DNA from: a virus
Direction: 5' to 3' (one strand)
Virus record (IMG/VR): IMGVR_UViG_3300042433_000143
Location: 1 to 40,733 of that record
DNA: 40,733 nt
Shown here: positions 28,538 to 36,285 of the stretch, one piece after another
Layout: each line of letters opens with the position of its first letter
How positions within the stretch are numbered: position 1 is the stretch's first letter
Notes under the pieces: model-generated
The model's database searches: none
What the model saw: the letters and a program-made list of their open reading frames with translations, nothing else
What the model was told of the DNA's origin: nothing
Made by a program: the position numbers and the translations under genes

Positions 28538-29122
28538 ATGACGGCACTTCTTTTGATGGCTTCGATGGCGCAAGTGACTGGCCCCACGTCAGCGAGCGTG
28601 TTCGTGACCTCCTTCCCGCGTGAGCTTCGAGAGCCAAGCACTCTGGAAGCTGGTCGGCTACCCCGAGGATTCGGTGAGCACCGGCGATACGAGATTCTGG
28701 AATATCGAATGGTCGAGCAAGGCGGCCTGCGAGTGGTGACCTACACCGTGCGCAACACGCGCGAGCGAGAGCAACACGACATCTTCCAGGTGAAGGTGAC
28801 GTTCCTCTCCGACAATGGGACGCCGCCCGAGCGCATGCTCCCCACTAAGGGCCTCCCGGCTTACGTTCAGGACGGCCAGGGAGCGAAGCAGTGGATCCAT
28901 ATCGAAACGTCCGGCGCTGATAAGTACGAGAGCCGCTTCAAGCTGGCCACGCCGCACTATGCGCCCACCACGGCCACGGAGATGATCGAGGCCGAAGGCG
29001 TCGGCAAGGCCCGCGTGTCACTCACCCGGGACAACAAATACATGGTCACCCTGACCACCTACCTGTTCCACAAAGGCAACCGGCGCGATTACTTCATGAT
29101 CGCGGGCACGCTGAAGCCGTAA
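28538..29122 (+). CDS. Exported protein candidate beside attP (possible lysogenic-conversion gene)
   Basis: A 194-residue protein from ATG 28538. The first 20 residues (MTALLLMASMAQVTGPTSAS) look like a short signal peptide ending at a small-residue site. The remainder is cysteine-free and rich in beta strands (EILEYRMVEQGGLRVVTYTV, KVTFLSDNGTPPERMLPTKG, RVSLTRDNKYMVTLTTYLFH). I recognise no family. It is alone on the plus strand between attP and the convergent late operon, so after integration it sits at the prophage edge far from int, where moron genes are typically found. I see no clear promoter for it. Confidence 0.6.
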   Translation: MTALLLMASMAQVTGPTSASVFVTSFPRELREPSTLEAGRLPRGFGEHRRYEILEYRMVEQGGLRVVTYTVRNTREREQHDIFQVKVTFLSDNGTPPERMLPTKGLPAYVQDGQGAKQWIHIETSGADKYESRFKLATPHYAPTTATEMIEAEGVGKARVSLTRDNKYMVTLTTYLFHKGNRRDYFMIAGTLKP

Positions 29123-29128
29123 GGAAAG

Positions 29129-29143
29129 GGACGGAAACCGTCC
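29129..29143. terminator. Hairpin between convergent genes
   Basis: GGACGG-AAA-CCGTCC forms a 6-bp stem with a 3-base loop between the stop of the plus-strand gene (29122) and the stop of the minus-strand late operon (29162). There is no T tract on either side (CTTTCC on the minus strand), so it is at best a weak bidirectional terminator. Confidence 0.4.
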
Positions 29144-29161
29144 ACCATCGGTACACTTCGA

Positions 29162-30208
29162 CTAAGCCTTCGAGCGCAAATAGGTGAGATAGTCGGCCCC
29201 GCGCTGCAGGTCCCAGAACACCTGAACAAAGCCGACCTCGCCTTCCTCTCGCGGATCCACCACGGCCATGCACGAAGGCGAGATCGTATCTTCGTGGAAC
29301 CCGTTGGCATCGGCGTATTCATCGGCCTCCTTATACGAGCCCACGCGAATGGCGTGCCCCATGTGGCCAGAGACCCCGTTCCTGAGCACGGTGTACGCTG
29401 ATACGTGGGTATGGGCGCCCACGATGATGTGCGCGTCCGACCCCCGGTAGTTCTGCTTCGCCTGGGCGAATGACGGGTTGTATTGGCTGTGGCCTCGGTG
29501 GGTGTGCCGAGCGTCGATCTTCAGCACCGAATCACCCGCATGGACTCTGAACATCGAGCCGTGAGAGACGTAGGCCACGTTCATCTCTTTGCAGAGGGTC
29601 GCGGCCGTCTTGCTCCATTGGTCATGGTTACCGAGGATGACCGCGAGCCAGTCATGCTTGAGAAGCCAACGCATCATCTCGGTCTCTTCATCCACCGTGA
29701 TCTCTTGGCCGCCGTAGAGCCGCTGAAGGAAGCCAACCCAGTTATTCGTGAGGTCCCCCATGTTGATGGCGTGAAGGCCATCCGTTTGGTTCACGATCTC
29801 CAGGTCTCGCATGATGGCCGAGATGTTGCACCCCGGGTCGCCAAGGTGCGGGTCCCCGAGGAACGCAATGGCGTAGGGCGCGTCATTCGGCATGGTGACG
29901 GTAATGCCGCTCTTCTTGGCGTCGTGCTCGGTGAGTTTGCGCCGGTGGGAGTCCATCTGCGCGGCCAGCAGCTCTTCGATGCTCCGGGAGCCGGACTCCC
30001 TGAAGCTCATGTCCACGAACGGTTTGGCCTTGGCCGTACTCGCGTTGGTCTTCAGGTGTTGCGCCATCTTGATGATGGAGTCCGTGCTTCGCTGGTTGCC
30101 AGTCAGCGCCATGAGCTTGGCGGCGATCTCAGCAGAGGAAAGGTTCTGCTGCCGGCCTTCGATGACAAGGGCCTTTTCAGCGTCGGTCCAAGGGATTGAG
30201 CGGGGCAT
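29162..30208 (-). CDS. Metallophosphoesterase with N-terminal Myb/GcrA-like helix-turn-helix
   Basis: A 348-residue two-domain protein. Residues about 5-52 (PWTDAEKALVIEGRQQNLSS, AEIAAKLMALTGNQRSTDSI) form a SANT/GcrA-like helix-turn-helix. Residues 112-300 carry the calcineurin-like motifs: GDPHLGD (Asp119, His121), GDLTNNW (Asp152), GNHDQW (Asn194-His195-Asp196), 'DARHTHRGHS' and GAHTH (His266, His268). It should hydrolyse a phosphodiester or phosphomonoester with two metal ions. It is the last gene of the late leftward operon. The DNA-binding domain suggests it acts on nucleic acid. Confidence 0.85.
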   Translation of the reverse strand: MPRSIPWTDAEKALVIEGRQQNLSSAEIAAKLMALTGNQRSTDSIIKMAQHLKTNASTAKAKPFVDMSFRESGSRSIEELLAAQMDSHRRKLTEHDAKKSGITVTMPNDAPYAIAFLGDPHLGDPGCNISAIMRDLEIVNQTDGLHAINMGDLTNNWVGFLQRLYGGQEITVDEETEMMRWLLKHDWLAVILGNHDQWSKTAATLCKEMNVAYVSHGSMFRVHAGDSVLKIDARHTHRGHSQYNPSFAQAKQNYRGSDAHIIVGAHTHVSAYTVLRNGVSGHMGHAIRVGSYKEADEYADANGFHEDTISPSCMAVVDPREEGEVGFVQVFWDLQRGADYLTYLRSKA

Positions 30209-30468
30209 TATTCACCCTTCCTGATCTTTTCCCAGCACCCGGCGTAGCCCGCGATGTCCATCATGGAATCACGGTGGTCCGGCGAGTTGCACATCCTCGC
30301 CACCTTCAGCTGAATCATGCAGAGCACAACGTGCTCCGGCGTGATGGTCTGGCCAAGCACCACGGACCAAAGCTCCGCAATGCGTTTGAAGTTCTCGGAA
30401 GCAGGGCCGTAGTCTTTGGCCCGCTCCCCGTTGATAATCTCATCAGCTTCTTGAAGGATGGTTTTCAT
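30208..30468 (-). CDS. DUF6378 family protein
   Basis: An 86-residue protein that follows the DUF6378 pattern closely: 'ADEIINGERAKDYGPASENF', 'KRIAELWSVVLGQTITPEHV', 'VLCMIQLKVARMCNSPDHRD', 'SMMDIAGYAGCWEKI'. The family is common in phages, is all-helical with conserved acidic residues and resembles all-alpha NTP-pyrophosphohydrolase-like proteins, but its activity is not established. It is TAATG-coupled to the metallophosphoesterase, so the two may act together on nucleotides. Confidence 0.75.
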   Translation of the reverse strand: MKTILQEADEIINGERAKDYGPASENFKRIAELWSVVLGQTITPEHVVLCMIQLKVARMCNSPDHRDSMMDIAGYAGCWEKIRKGE

Positions 30469-30507
30469 GCTTAGCTCGCAGGGGTGGGGAGGTAAGGACT
30501 TAGGGCG

Positions 30508-31929
30508 TCAAATCCAGGGGTCCATCAGATACAGTTCGTTGCGCTGGAGCGTGATGACCGAGGAACTGTTCCCGGCGTTCTGCATCTGGAATCGGTTGGC
30601 TGGGAACCCAGCAGGCACCGAAAACAGAACCGCAAACTCAAGATTCGCAGGGATTTCCACCGAGTCAATCCGCATCTGCCATGCGTGGGAGGCCGCCACG
30701 CTGGCCGGGTCGCGGAACCCGAAGTAGCTGGAAGCGTTGGGAACGCCGCCGCTCGACTGGATGCCCCCGACCCATAGGTAAGTGGAGCCCGCCGCCGCAA
30801 TGGCCGAGGTGGTGTGCGCCAGCGCGTTTGCCGAGCCGCGAGTATGGGCAAACGTGTTGCCCACAGTGCCCGAATTGACCGCAGAACTCGCACCCGTGCC
30901 GCTCGTGGTCCAGCTTGTTGGGGTGACCGCGCCGGAGTTGAGATTGAAGATCGGGTTGGGGAAGAGCCCAGCTTTGCCCGCAGCGTTGGAGAACGGCAAG
31001 AGCGAGGCCGGGATTCTCGGGAACTCCGCTAGAATCAGGTCCGCAATCCGCTGACCGCGCGCCCGGTTGGCATCGTGGGTGAGGTGGGTGTTATCTCGGA
31101 ACAGGCCCGCCGTGCCGAGGCCATCCACGCCCACGCACGGCCCCCAAGTGTCCTCAAAGGGGATTCGGTACTCGACCGCAAGGCGTCGGTACGCTTCGTT
31201 CAGATTGTCGTAGGCCGCGCCTGTAGTGACTCGGTTGGGCAGTACCCCGCTAATGATCGGAGTGGTGCCGACTTCGAGCAACCCTTCGATCATGCGCCGG
31301 GTGTTGGCGATGGTCACCGAGGTGGCAATCGCGGCCCCAATGTCGTTGGTGCCCGCGTCAATCACGCAGAACGTAGCCCGCCGCGCACGCGCCGTGGCCA
31401 GGTGATTCGCCAGCACTTGAGCTGATGTAAGCCCCGCTTCACCCGCGACCCCTGCATAAGCAAGGCGAGCCCGCGAGTAACCAGACGCCCAGAAGATGAC
31501 GTTGTGCTGGTTCACCGTGCCATGGCGGCCCGTGGCCAGGTTCTGTTGATCGTTGCCCGCCGAAGTGGTCACGCCGCTTGCGAGTTGCGAGTTGCCCAGC
31601 CCGATGATCGTCGCAATGCGGCTCAAAGGGCGGGCCGAATCAAAAGGGGAGACGTCGATATTCACCGCCGCGCCCACAAAGCGGATTTCCTCGAAGGAGC
31701 GAACGTCCATCGTGATGATGCGTCCTGCGTTGAAGTAAAGCCGCCCGCTGGAATCCTCGGCGGGTCGGTCGCTCGTAATCCGGTCGTGAATCTTGTCGAA
31801 CTGGCTACTCCCAAGAGAGCCCTCAATCGTGATTGGGCCGACGCCCGCGTTGAAGCGGATGCTGACCTGCTGAGACGTAATGACCGAAAGAGCTTGACCG
31901 TCCGTGAGGGCGTGAGTGGTCGCGGGCAT
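30508..31929 (-). CDS. SGNH/GDSL-type esterase with C-terminal beta domain (tail-associated)
   Basis: A 473-residue protein. The SGNH blocks are readable: nucleophile Ser114 in 'IIGLGNSQLASG' (GNS instead of GDS), block II-like Gly in 'YAGVAGEAGLTS', block III 'DAGTNDIG' (Asn195), and block V 'RDNTHLTHDANRARG' (Asp279, His282). Residues about 320-473 form a beta-rich module (TPTSWTTSGTGASSAVNSGT) like a carbohydrate-binding domain. It lies among fibre and baseplate genes, so it probably deacetylates surface glycans during adsorption. The start is ATG 31929; GTG 31947 is an alternative. Confidence 0.82.
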   Translation of the reverse strand: MPATTHALTDGQALSVITSQQVSIRFNAGVGPITIEGSLGSSQFDKIHDRITSDRPAEDSSGRLYFNAGRIITMDVRSFEEIRFVGAAVNIDVSPFDSARPLSRIATIIGLGNSQLASGVTTSAGNDQQNLATGRHGTVNQHNVIFWASGYSRARLAYAGVAGEAGLTSAQVLANHLATARARRATFCVIDAGTNDIGAAIATSVTIANTRRMIEGLLEVGTTPIISGVLPNRVTTGAAYDNLNEAYRRLAVEYRIPFEDTWGPCVGVDGLGTAGLFRDNTHLTHDANRARGQRIADLILAEFPRIPASLLPFSNAAGKAGLFPNPIFNLNSGAVTPTSWTTSGTGASSAVNSGTVGNTFAHTRGSANALAHTTSAIAAAGSTYLWVGGIQSSGGVPNASSYFGFRDPASVAASHAWQMRIDSVEIPANLEFAVLFSVPAGFPANRFQMQNAGNSSSVITLQRNELYLMDPWI

Positions 31930-31954
31930 GACCGCCTCTGCCCTCACGTTCAGC

Positions 31955-32698
31955 TCATGTCAACCGAACCCAGGCCGAGCCAGTGCTCTGAATGGTCACC
32001 GTCTGCTGGTTCGTGGAGATGGCCACCGTGCCGGTTCCATCAATCGTATCTGCGCCATCTGCGACCACGTTCACCGTGTTGGCGCCTTGGCGCTTGATGT
32101 TCAAGACACGCCCGGGAAGAGCCGACGCCGCAGGGAGAGTAATCGTGCGCACGCCCGCCGATGAGTTCACCACCAGGGTGTAATCCTCAGCCCCCACCGT
32201 GATGTCACTGGAAACGGAGCGCAAGGGGAGCTGCGCCGAACCTTGCAGGCTGATGGCCCGCGTCAGAAGGTTCACCGTCACGATGTCGCCACCCAGCGAG
32301 TACGTCCGTAGGGAGTCGAACCGTCCGAGGTCCACCCGGCCCGTATCGTTCACGCTCGTAATCGAGCCGCCCGAGGTCACCACCTGGCCAAGACACACCG
32401 CCTCGCCGCCGATGTCGGTGCTGGTGGCCGTGAACGTCACCAGACCTTCCGAGTCAATCCAGACGTAGTTCGTGGCATTGTTCGGGCAAGTGGCCGTGTC
32501 CGCATCGAGAGCCACCAGGCCATTGGCCCAGATGGTTCCCGCAGCGATATTGAGCGTCAGCCCGCTCCCGGCCGTAATCGCAAGGCCAGAGAGCACGCCC
32601 CGGCCCACCACGCGGGCCAGCACGCCTTCGAGGGCGTCCATTAGCCCATTCCATGAGGCGACCGAGAATGTGGAGGGAGTAATGCGGGGAAGGCTCAC
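31955..32698 (-). CDS. Tail fibre-like structural protein
   Basis: A 247-residue protein starting at GTG 32698 (VSLPRITPSTFSVASWNGLM). After an N-terminal helix it is Thr/Val/Gly-rich and beta-stranded. The C-terminus, 'YTLVVNSSAGVRTITLPAAS', 'LPGRVLNIKRQGANTVNVVA' and 'TIQSTGSAWVRL', is the repeat-like end found in many phage fibres and neck appendages. It is GTGA-coupled to the 1107-residue protein and precedes the esterase, so it may link the esterase to the tail tip. Confidence 0.7.
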   Translation of the reverse strand: MSLPRITPSTFSVASWNGLMDALEGVLARVVGRGVLSGLAITAGSGLTLNIAAGTIWANGLVALDADTATCPNNATNYVWIDSEGLVTFTATSTDIGGEAVCLGQVVTSGGSITSVNDTGRVDLGRFDSLRTYSLGGDIVTVNLLTRAISLQGSAQLPLRSVSSDITVGAEDYTLVVNSSAGVRTITLPAASALPGRVLNIKRQGANTVNVVADGADTIDGTGTVAISTNQQTVTIQSTGSAWVRLT

Positions 32699-35600
32699 GA
32701 AATCTCCACCCACGTTTCGGCCAGGTCGGTGCTCTCGAATCGGCGCACGCCGTCAATCACAAAGACCAAGGTCTCGTGGGCGTCGCCTGCGAACTCAAGG
32801 CCCCCTCGCACTTCATCCGCCGTCACGATCACGCCCATGTCTTCGTAGCTCGCCGCTTTGTGCATCCGCCGATAGGCACGAAAATCGCCGGAGTCCCACA
32901 CCACGTTGATTTCGTAGCCCATCGAAGGATGAGTGGCAATCGCAATCACGCTTCCGCCCATCAGCACGGTTGCATCCCCCCATGAGCGGCCATGATCGCC
33001 GGAGCGGTGCTCTTGCACGGTGCCATCCAGGCACAGGGCCACCCGGAGCGTTCCATCAGGGTGCCAGGCCACCTGAGCATCAGTGACGCCCTCAGCGTCA
33101 ACCACAGTCGCTTCATAGCTCGTGCCCTTGGCGTCAAAGACCCAAGATGTCACCTGCGTCTCTCGCACAAAGACCGCGCACACCTGCCCGAGCGGCATCC
33201 GGCATAGATGGACGCCCGCACCGAGCACCGCCGCGATCTCTTCAAGCTGGGCGTAGAAGCCATGCCAGGGCCGCCCGCTTGCCCACGTCCGCGCCCCGGT
33301 CTTGAGCCGCCATGCGAGCGTTTCTGAGCCGTCCATGGGCTCGCTGTGCTCAGTGGCGAACCATGACGAAGGGGCAACGATGTCCGCTGTCACCTTGGTG
33401 CCGATGGAATTGTGCAGATCGAGCTTCGAACCGCTGGAGATGTACCGGCGTGGCTCTTGCACCCAGCTGATGACTTCCATCCCGTAGGTGCCGGTCTCGG
33501 CAAAGGTCGAGAGGTTGCGGGTCCTCGCGGGGAACGTCGGCACCGGGGGCACTTCGGCCAAGGTGTTCACCAGGGCCACCGGGAGCGTTCTGGCCGTCAC
33601 AGGGGGCAAGGGGAATGCAATCGTCCCGCGATCAATCGCGCCCACGCTCTGCCCTTCCTGAGCATCGAACCGGGCCACCAGCTCTGCGGCCTCGCCATCG
33701 GTATAGAACAGCCCTTCCGCCATCATCCGCATGGTGCGCATGGCGTCGATGATCGTGCTCTTATAGCCGAGCGCGCGCACCTCCGGGTGAAAGATGTTCC
33801 CGCGCCCCGTCTCGTACCAGTCGAGGTTGGCCCACCGGGGGCCAGGGCCGTCCGCATAGAGCCAGGCCCCATGCGCCGCCGTGGTCCAAAAGAGCTGCGG
33901 CACTTCCGGCGACGTGAGCAAAGTGATGTGAGGCAGGATGACCGTCGCCTCATCGTCAATGATGTCGAACTCACACCGGAGCTTGCGGGGAGTGCGTCCG
34001 GTGAGCAAGCTAAACAGCGTGGCCCGCTCCGGGTCGCCCATCATGAACGTGGAGATTCCAGTCGGCTGCATATCCGCGCCTTGGTCGCTGATGTAGAGAG
34101 CGCCGTTATCCTGCGCCCAGTCCCCCGCATACTTGCTCTGAGGGCCAATGGGGAGCCGGTAATCCTCGCCCTCGGTGGTGAAGCCGTCGCCGGGCGTTAG
34201 CTCGATGAGTTCCCGCTCATCGTCCCGCCCCACGGTGTACCAGCGAGCCGCAGATACGTTGGTGGTGGTCCAGCGGGCTTCGATGCGATCAGCAAAAGCC
34301 GCGAGCAGATACGGGTAATGGTCGAAGTCGGCAAGGTTCAGCTCAAAGGCGATGGTGGTGGCGTCCGGGTCCGGCGTGAGTTCGATTCCCGTGGAGCCTA
34401 CGTCAATGGTGCAATCTTCCCCCACGCCGTAGAGCGTTTCTGAGCGTTCATCAAAGGTGATCTCTTCAGGCAGGACGGATTCCCGCACCTGGAACCGAGA
34501 GACGCCCACCCAGTCGAGGCCGTCACGTTCCCGGCCGGTGCCCGCGCCAAAGAAGTTATCCAGGAACGGGGTGTGCCCGCTCTCTTCCAGTGGACATGAG
34601 ATCATGTGGTTCTTGGTGCGAACGTCTTCCTCTTCGGGGAGCGAGCCATGCTGGAGGTGCTGCATCCGCACGAGCCGGTGATAGTCTTCGTAAGGCGCCG
34701 GCCCGCCATCAATCAGCCAGTCGAAGCGGGCATAAGCCAGCGACCAGAACGGGCTGGCGATATAGTTCACATAGCGAACCAGCGGCTCCAGGTGGTGGAT
34801 GTAGCCCGCAAGCTGGGCGTTCTGGGAAAGACTCTCAACCGTGTGAGGGAAGTAGACGCCGATGGACTCCACGTCGCTATCCGTGTAGGCCGGGTCATCG
34901 TCACACGCCGTCGCAGGGCTCGACGAGATGCCCCGCGCCCGAGTGGCCACCATCGGCGCATAGACCGGGGTACTCCACGGGTCTTCGATGACGTGAGGGG
35001 CCGAGCGCACCACCGAGAGCAACTGAGTAAAGCTCGGATGCACTTCCTCGATGACCGTCAGATTCCCGCCCGGTTTCGGCGGGGTGTTCGGCCCCAGCTC
35101 CCAGAACCGATTGGAGCGGGCTTCAGTCTTAGGGAATCCAAACCGGAGCCACATGGCCGCGTAATCGTCAGGGATGAGCCGCCGCACTTCCCGGGAGAGG
35201 TCAGGCACCAGCATCACCCGCCCGTTGCAGGACTGGCCATCAAGCTCAGCCGGAGCCGCTGCAGTGCCCGGAGGAATCGGACACCCGGCCCGCAAAGAAG
35301 CCGCGCTGGAATCGAGGTTCAGAAGATCGCCCCATGTCCGGTCTGCCACCACAATGCCGGCTGTGCTCAGGCCGAAGGGAGACGTGCTCACCGCGGGCTC
35401 AGTGATCGTGGGGAGAGTCACCGGGAGGTCTTCCCAGCCTGAGCCCTCATCGAATCGCCAGCCGCCCCGCACTTCGTGGGTCATCGTGGCCGTGTGGTTG
35501 TAGTCACCAGGCACGCCGCCCGCGCCAGCCAGAGCGTTGCCGAACACGTCAGCCGGGATACCAAAGACGGGAATCCACGAAGGGCCGAGGCCGGTGCCGT

Positions 35601-36018
35601 TGAATGTCGCGCCGCCCAGCGAGACCTGGAAGGAACCGTTCGTCCAAATCTCGATGTCATCCACCGTCATGCGCCAGGTGGCCGCCACCGATGGGTCCAG
35701 CGCATAGAGCCGCACGCCCACAAAGACCACAGAGATGGACAAAAGCCAGCCCCCGGCGCCCACAGCCCCCGTCTGACTCCATCCACCAAAGGGAGCGTTC
35801 GGACCATCGTAGAAAAGCTGATAAACCCCGGTGCTCGTGCCCGCCTCGATCGAGAGGAACACTCCGGCATTGACTACAAGCTGATTCGGAGTCGCGCCCG
35901 TGATGAGAGTGGCCGTGCTACTGGCGTTCGCAGTGGAGCCCGAGAGCGTGCATGACACGTCGCTCACCAGGCCCAGTTCGAGCTTCGGCCAATACTTGAT
36001 CTTGCCCGCAATCGGCAT
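32695..36018 (-). CDS. Large tail-tip/baseplate protein with Asp-box-like motifs
   Basis: An 1107-residue virion protein, the largest in the window. Residues 1-150 read as a beta sandwich (PIAGKIKYWPKLELGLVSDV, GATPNQLVVNAGVFLSIEAG). The middle is long and mixed, with aromatic-rich parts. The C-terminal 150 residues contain two Asp-box-like motifs (SGDHGRSWGDA and STDLAETWVEIS), which mark beta-propeller blades in sialidase-type folds. Its place behind the tape measure and the 877-residue protein suggests tail tip or host-binding. No standard baseplate hub family is obvious, so the specific role is inferred. Confidence 0.6.
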   Translation of the reverse strand: MPIAGKIKYWPKLELGLVSDVSCTLSGSTANASSTATLITGATPNQLVVNAGVFLSIEAGTSTGVYQLFYDGPNAPFGGWSQTGAVGAGGWLLSISVVFVGVRLYALDPSVAATWRMTVDDIEIWTNGSFQVSLGGATFNGTGLGPSWIPVFGIPADVFGNALAGAGGVPGDYNHTATMTHEVRGGWRFDEGSGWEDLPVTLPTITEPAVSTSPFGLSTAGIVVADRTWGDLLNLDSSAASLRAGCPIPPGTAAAPAELDGQSCNGRVMLVPDLSREVRRLIPDDYAAMWLRFGFPKTEARSNRFWELGPNTPPKPGGNLTVIEEVHPSFTQLLSVVRSAPHVIEDPWSTPVYAPMVATRARGISSSPATACDDDPAYTDSDVESIGVYFPHTVESLSQNAQLAGYIHHLEPLVRYVNYIASPFWSLAYARFDWLIDGGPAPYEDYHRLVRMQHLQHGSLPEEEDVRTKNHMISCPLEESGHTPFLDNFFGAGTGRERDGLDWVGVSRFQVRESVLPEEITFDERSETLYGVGEDCTIDVGSTGIELTPDPDATTIAFELNLADFDHYPYLLAAFADRIEARWTTTNVSAARWYTVGRDDERELIELTPGDGFTTEGEDYRLPIGPQSKYAGDWAQDNGALYISDQGADMQPTGISTFMMGDPERATLFSLLTGRTPRKLRCEFDIIDDEATVILPHITLLTSPEVPQLFWTTAAHGAWLYADGPGPRWANLDWYETGRGNIFHPEVRALGYKSTIIDAMRTMRMMAEGLFYTDGEAAELVARFDAQEGQSVGAIDRGTIAFPLPPVTARTLPVALVNTLAEVPPVPTFPARTRNLSTFAETGTYGMEVISWVQEPRRYISSGSKLDLHNSIGTKVTADIVAPSSWFATEHSEPMDGSETLAWRLKTGARTWASGRPWHGFYAQLEEIAAVLGAGVHLCRMPLGQVCAVFVRETQVTSWVFDAKGTSYEATVVDAEGVTDAQVAWHPDGTLRVALCLDGTVQEHRSGDHGRSWGDATVLMGGSVIAIATHPSMGYEINVVWDSGDFRAYRRMHKAASYEDMGVIVTADEVRGGLEFAGDAHETLVFVIDGVRRFESTDLAETWVEIS

Positions 36019-36285
36019 TTACGGCCTCACGATGTCCGGGCCACCGATGCGGCTGTACCCTGGCACGAACCAGAACTTCCCCACATCCTCAGAAACGACA
36101 TTCACGCCGTCCACATCCGTCGCAAGCACCCGAAGCTGAATAGATTCCCGCGTGGCCAGTTGCGAGGCGTCTACGGAGCCCGAAACCCGCTGGCGAGAGA
36201 GCACGCCGTAGGGGCTGTTGTGCATCCGGCCAAACCGCTGGCCCGCCCGCTGATAATCTCGAAGTTGCCTCTGTTCAGGTGTCAT
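36019..36285 (-). CDS. Small tail-region protein
   Basis: An 88-residue protein (MTPEQRQLRDYQRAGQRFGR). It has a charged N-terminal helix, then beta strands (ESIQLRVLATDVDGVNVVSE, DVGKFWFVPGYSR). It lies between two large tail proteins with an ATGA overlap upstream and a directly adjacent TAA-ATG downstream, so it is probably a virion or assembly part. No family recognised. Confidence 0.55.
   Translation of the reverse strand: MTPEQRQLRDYQRAGQRFGRMHNSPYGVLSRQRVSGSVDASQLATRESIQLRVLATDVDGVNVVSEDVGKFWFVPGYSRIGGPDIVRP

Noticed and set aside
28329-28541. Plus-strand frame reading SERRDLNPGPLPPQG
   Set aside because: This peptide is a familiar artefact of translating the reverse of a tRNA 3' end. 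The frame covers the attP core.
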